Shown here: piece after piece, positions 60,695 through 64,000 of the stretch
Numbering within the stretch: position 1 is the stretch's first letter
Layout of the letters: each line of letters starts with the position of its first letter
DNA from: Siphonodentalium dalli
Lineage: Eukaryota; Mollusca; Scaphopoda; Gadilida; Siphonodentaliidae
Length of the DNA: 64,000 nt
NCBI GenBank assembly: GCA_032622095.1
Contig: CP136062.1
Location: 9,203,710 to 9,267,709, forward strand
Direction: 5' to 3'
Made by a program: the position numbers and the translations under genes
Notes under the pieces: model-generated
The model's database searches: none
Told to the model about the DNA's origin: nothing
Seen by the model: only the letters and a program-made list of their open reading frames with translations

Positions 60695-60888
60695 CAGTAA
60701 TGCCTTAAATAATCGACTCCTTAACCACAGCAAAATTATGGGTAACTTTTCAGGATTTAGTCGGAAATATGGCTTCTTGCCATTCGTCTTTCTGATGAAT
60801 GGCAACAGGCCATATTTCCAACAAAATCCTGAAAAATTACCCATAATTCTACTGTGGATTAAGGAGTCGATTATTTAGGGCATTACTG
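60695..60888. mobile_element. TA-flanked CAGT-ended palindromic MITE
   Basis: TA on both sides, ends CAGTAATGCC and GGCATTACTG, nearly full-length palindrome; fits a Tc1/mariner or pogo-like family. Confidence 0.75.
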
Positions 60889-61484
60889 TATGTTCATACT
60901 ATATTTCGCTCAGTTTTAAATCATGCAACACCGGCTGCACCAAAAATAGTACTGCACGAATTTAAATACTACGAAGGTATTTGTGTATGGCCTCATTGTT
61001 CATATGTTCAAATCATGAAACATTAGACTGTTTACCCTTATCCTGCTAGATGTTCACATATTCAGTGGTACATGTATATCTGCTTGTGTCTGCTTCCTTC
61101 TGTATATCTGATAGAAGCAATGTTGTACAATGTGGGAGCTATTGGTTGATATTATTATACGAATATACTATAAGCTGTGCTGTTCTTGTTTTAGACACCT
61201 TTCGCATAATGAACGACAACAGATAATTAATATGAATCGTACGTGGCACGTAGTTAGCAACCACACATGCTGTGCCTCAAATGTTCCTTTTATTGGCTAC
61301 ATAACACTAACATTAATGTATGTAACATCAGGCAGTGGTCAAGTCGGAGATGACATGACAATACTTGTCATGGATTGTGCAATCTGGCCCACAAATCCAA
61401 AATGACGTAAATGACGTCAGAAACCTTGTTATGACGTCTTTGTTGGTTTTCATTAAGCTAACCAACGAAATTGATCCAAATGAA

Positions 61485-61715
61485 TCTAATAGTCCGAAAT
61501 CACATGGGAATTCTTTGTCAAAAGGTCTGAAATCACATGGGAATTATTTGTCTAAAAGTCTGAAATCACATGGGAATTCTTTCTCTAAAGGTCTGAAATC
61601 ACACGGGAATTCTTTGTCTAAATGTCTGAAATCACATGGGAATTCTTTGTCTAAAGGTCTGAAATCACACGGGAATTCTTTGTCTAAAGGTCTGAAATCG
61701 CATGGGAAATCTTCG
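61485..61715 (+). repeat. 33-base minisatellite that stays in frame
   Basis: Seven copies of TCTGAAATCACATGGGAATT plus CTTTGTCTAAAGG keep a frame open (SHGNSLSKGLK per unit) within a 117-codon frame at 61365-61718. The period is a multiple of three, so openness alone is not proof of coding. Confidence 0.6.
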
Positions 61716-62229
61716 TAACTTGTGCAGTAGCTAATTTAACTTTCATCGCGATGGTCCATTCCCGATTTCTCATTTTGGTAATCTCCACACAGTTGCTAAC
61801 CGGAAGTCAATTGACAATTTCTCCAAAATCCTTACCCGCGATCTGAAAAATCACTGATAGATATAGAATAAAATATATGACTTCATTCACCTGCGCCTAA
61901 GGTATAGACAACCACGCACGCCTGCGGTGCGCTGGTGGTTTGCTATTACGAACAGGGTACCACGTCACTAGAAATTGTGTTCTATCCATTGTTACGATTA
62001 CGGTTTTGGATTTTCAACAAAACTCACAAATACACCATATAGAAATAAGTTTGCGATCGTTTCTCAGTTCATCAATGTGGGAGATGACTTTGAGATTGTG
62101 TCCTTATATTACGATCACCATGTGGCCTTTATTTTTATATATTAGTGGCAATCAAATCATTCGTCGTCGCGAAGTAAGAGAATCTTGCGAAACACAAATC
62201 GCCAAGCTATGACCTGATAACAGCAGAAT

Positions 62230-62484
62230 CAAGCCTTGAAATGGTGTGCCTGTGATTTGCATAATGAGGTCCCCAGAGGGTGAATTTAGTGATGCTATCG
62301 CGCACAGCGGGCTAGCATCACCAAGTTCATCCTCTGGGGACCCCATTCTGCTTATGCCTTAGCAGAATGAGGTTCCCAAAGGGTGAATTTGGTGATGCTA
62401 GCCCGCTGTGCGGGATATTATCACTAAATTCACCCTCTGGGGGGCCTCATTCTGCAAATGACAGGCTCACTATTTCAAGGCTTG
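62230..62484. mobile_element. Short-form GCAGAATGAGG MITE with a 24-bp flanking duplication
   Basis: 62206-62229 and 62485-62508 are identical over 24 bases and abut the element ends. Confidence 0.75.
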
Positions 62485-62716
62485 GCTATGACCTGATAAC
62501 AGCAGAATTAAATACAAAATAATAATGACATGATGACCCGTAATCCCATTAATGTGACTGACAAGCACGATTCTCTCACAAGCTGACTCGTGGTCATCTA
62601 TCATCTATCATTATGCGAAAGGTGTCTATTTGCTTTATCATAGAAGTTTCATTTGTCATAAACATGTAGCCTATTTTAAGGGATGCACAAATTTAAAATG
62701 CTCACACATTAGTTAT

Positions 62717-62950
62717 CCCTTTCTATACTGAATACTCACAGACCAGTAGTTCCCTTAGGAAATGTTCAAATAATAAGTTCAACAAAATTACCATATGTTG
62801 AACTTATTATCTGAACATTTCCCACCAATTAATACTATATTTATCTTTGTGTTTGTCTACATTTCGTGAAGACCCCTTCAAATGAATAATAGACCATTCC
62901 AATGTATACTTTCATAACTGATTGGGATAATCCATTTAGTAAAGAAAGGG
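62717..62950. mobile_element. TTAA-type piggyBac-like MITE
   Basis: Left end CCCTTTCTATACTG after TTAT; right end AAAGAAAGGG before TTAA (62951-62954); same internal hairpin as 59458-59711. Confidence 0.7.
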
Positions 62951-63440
62951 TTAAACAATAGTACCATTGAAATTCCCTCTTCCTCCATCTGTAACAATGC
63001 AAGATTGTGCTATCCATGAAATTTCAGAGGACTATTGTAATCAGCTGCATCCATCCGTCCGTCCGTCCCATTCCTTGTCCGGACATTAATTTCAGTTCAT
63101 ATTATCCAATTAAAACGAAACTTGGTACAAGGAATAACCAACCAATTATTGAGGTCAAGTTTTGGTCGTTCCCCAATGATTTTTGACGGAGTTATATGCA
63201 TTTGTTTTACATAGAATAAAATTCACATTGAAAATAGGGTTACCCAAAGTTGAATGTGCTAACCTTGAAGTGCTCATAAATTTATAAAAAAAAATGTCCA
63301 AAATTTATATTTGTGCATCCCTGCTTACTCTCATATTTTATCACCAGGATTTTCTACATTAGGAATCACCATAAAAGTTCATTCTACATCAATATTTATC
63401 CCAAAGTGACTTTACTGTAATGTGATGTAAAGATGGTCTA

Positions 63441-63616
63441 CAGTAATGTCCTAAATAATTAACTCCTTAACCACAGCAGAATTATGGGTAATTTTAAAGG
63501 ATTTAGTCACTGAGAGCTTTCCGATATATGGCAACAAGCCATATTTCCAACTAAATCCTGAAAAATTACCCATAATTATGCTGTAGTTAAGGAGTCGATT
63601 GTTTAGGGCATTAATG
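63441..63616. mobile_element. Second TA-flanked CAGT-ended MITE
   Basis: Related to 60695-60888, with TA at 63439-63440 and 63617-63618. Confidence 0.7.
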
Positions 63617-63683
63617 TATCTCTTCCTATAACAAGTTTTATAGAGTTTCCAGGGTATAAAATAATAAATATTAATAGCAGACC

Positions 63684-63949
63684 CTTGTCCAGAAATGCTT
63701 GTGTCAATTATTATTGATTTTATTTAGAATTTCCTGATACAATATATACAATGAATTTGGGATATTTTACGGCCTGTGGAAACGTACGGAGTGCAGCAAG
63801 CGGGAGAACTCTATCTGAGATCGCCTGAAAGATTTATGATGGTCTGTTCCAAAAATGGTAACGAAAAAATATCCTAATTGATTATCACCTTATATAAGAA
63901 AATAACGATATCAAATGAATATTAATTGATAGAAGCATTTCTGGACAAG
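63684..63949. mobile_element. 266-bp element with inverted ends
   Basis: CTTGTCCAGAAATGCTTGTG at the left pairs with the right end GCATTTCTGGACAAG; the arms extend about 35 bases with mismatches. Confidence 0.6.
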
Positions 63950-64000
63950 TATCTTTGACTCAAATTTATGATTTTATACCGCAGATACTATATAAAATGT

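Larger units (their letters stand above)
61193..62627. mobile_element. 1.4-kb element with perfect 20-bp inverted ends
   Basis: AGACACCTTTCGCATAATGA at 61193-61212 is exactly matched in reverse at 62608-62627. Inside are a 33-base minisatellite and a later MITE insertion (62230-62484). No transposase recognised. Confidence 0.7.

Noticed and set aside
1-64000. tRNA, rRNA or snRNA genes
   Set aside because: I found no convincing B-box, cloverleaf or conserved rRNA string by eye.

Overview
The window looks like a piece of an animal chromosome. Genes are split by GT-AG introns, there are TATA/CCAAT promoters and AATAAA signals, the DNA is AT-rich, and small transposons are dense. The repeat types recall marine invertebrates, perhaps a mollusc, but this is an impression only; I could run no search. 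Family names below come from recognising motifs by eye.

Region 1 (1 to about 12.1 kb) is the right part of a Polinton/Maverick (adintovirus-like) element. On the plus strand it holds the end of an integrase with a chromodomain, a small conserved protein, a 60-residue basic protein and a capsid-type protein of the F54H12.2-like family. Facing them on the minus strand is an eight-exon protein-primed family-B DNA polymerase (9101 to 2535). Its promoter region is shared with a divergent gene for a protein with two PC4-like domains. Next comes a three-exon gene for an acidic protein with three SUMO-interaction-like motifs. Most of the long reading frames carry single-base frame breaks, while all splice sites look intact. 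The packaging ATPase, the protease and the left end lie outside the window or are lost.

Region 2 (12.1 to 30.2 kb) is mostly non-coding. It contains short tandem repeats, TTAA-flanked hairpin elements, a 3-kb degenerate repeat (19 to 22 kb), a 730-bp array of dyads built on CTAAAGAGCGG (27.3 to 28.0 kb), possible exons of a membrane protein on the minus strand, and a 270-bp tandem duplication.

Region 3 (30.28 to 48.87 kb) is a giant inverted repeat. The left arm is 30280-40667, the right arm 41933-48867, and a 1.27-kb G-poor spacer separates them. Each arm carries the same unrecognised genes, reading outward: one of about 200 codons, one of about 145, the remains of a third, and a 63-codon exon-like frame. 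The left arm alone has gained a 1.94-kb fragment of a DIRS/Ngaro-like retroelement and a 1.2-kb block of hairpin plus 87-bp tandem repeats. In the coding parts the arms differ at roughly 2 to 3% of sites, mostly by replacement changes.

Region 4 (48.9 to 64 kb) is a mosaic of small transposons, often nested: hairpin MITEs flanked by 8-bp duplications, TTAA-flanked piggyBac-like hairpins, TA-flanked CAGT-ended hairpins, a 1.4-kb element with perfect 20-bp terminal repeats, and minisatellites. Two perfect heat-shock elements lie just outside the right arm. I recognised no tRNA, rRNA or CRISPR.
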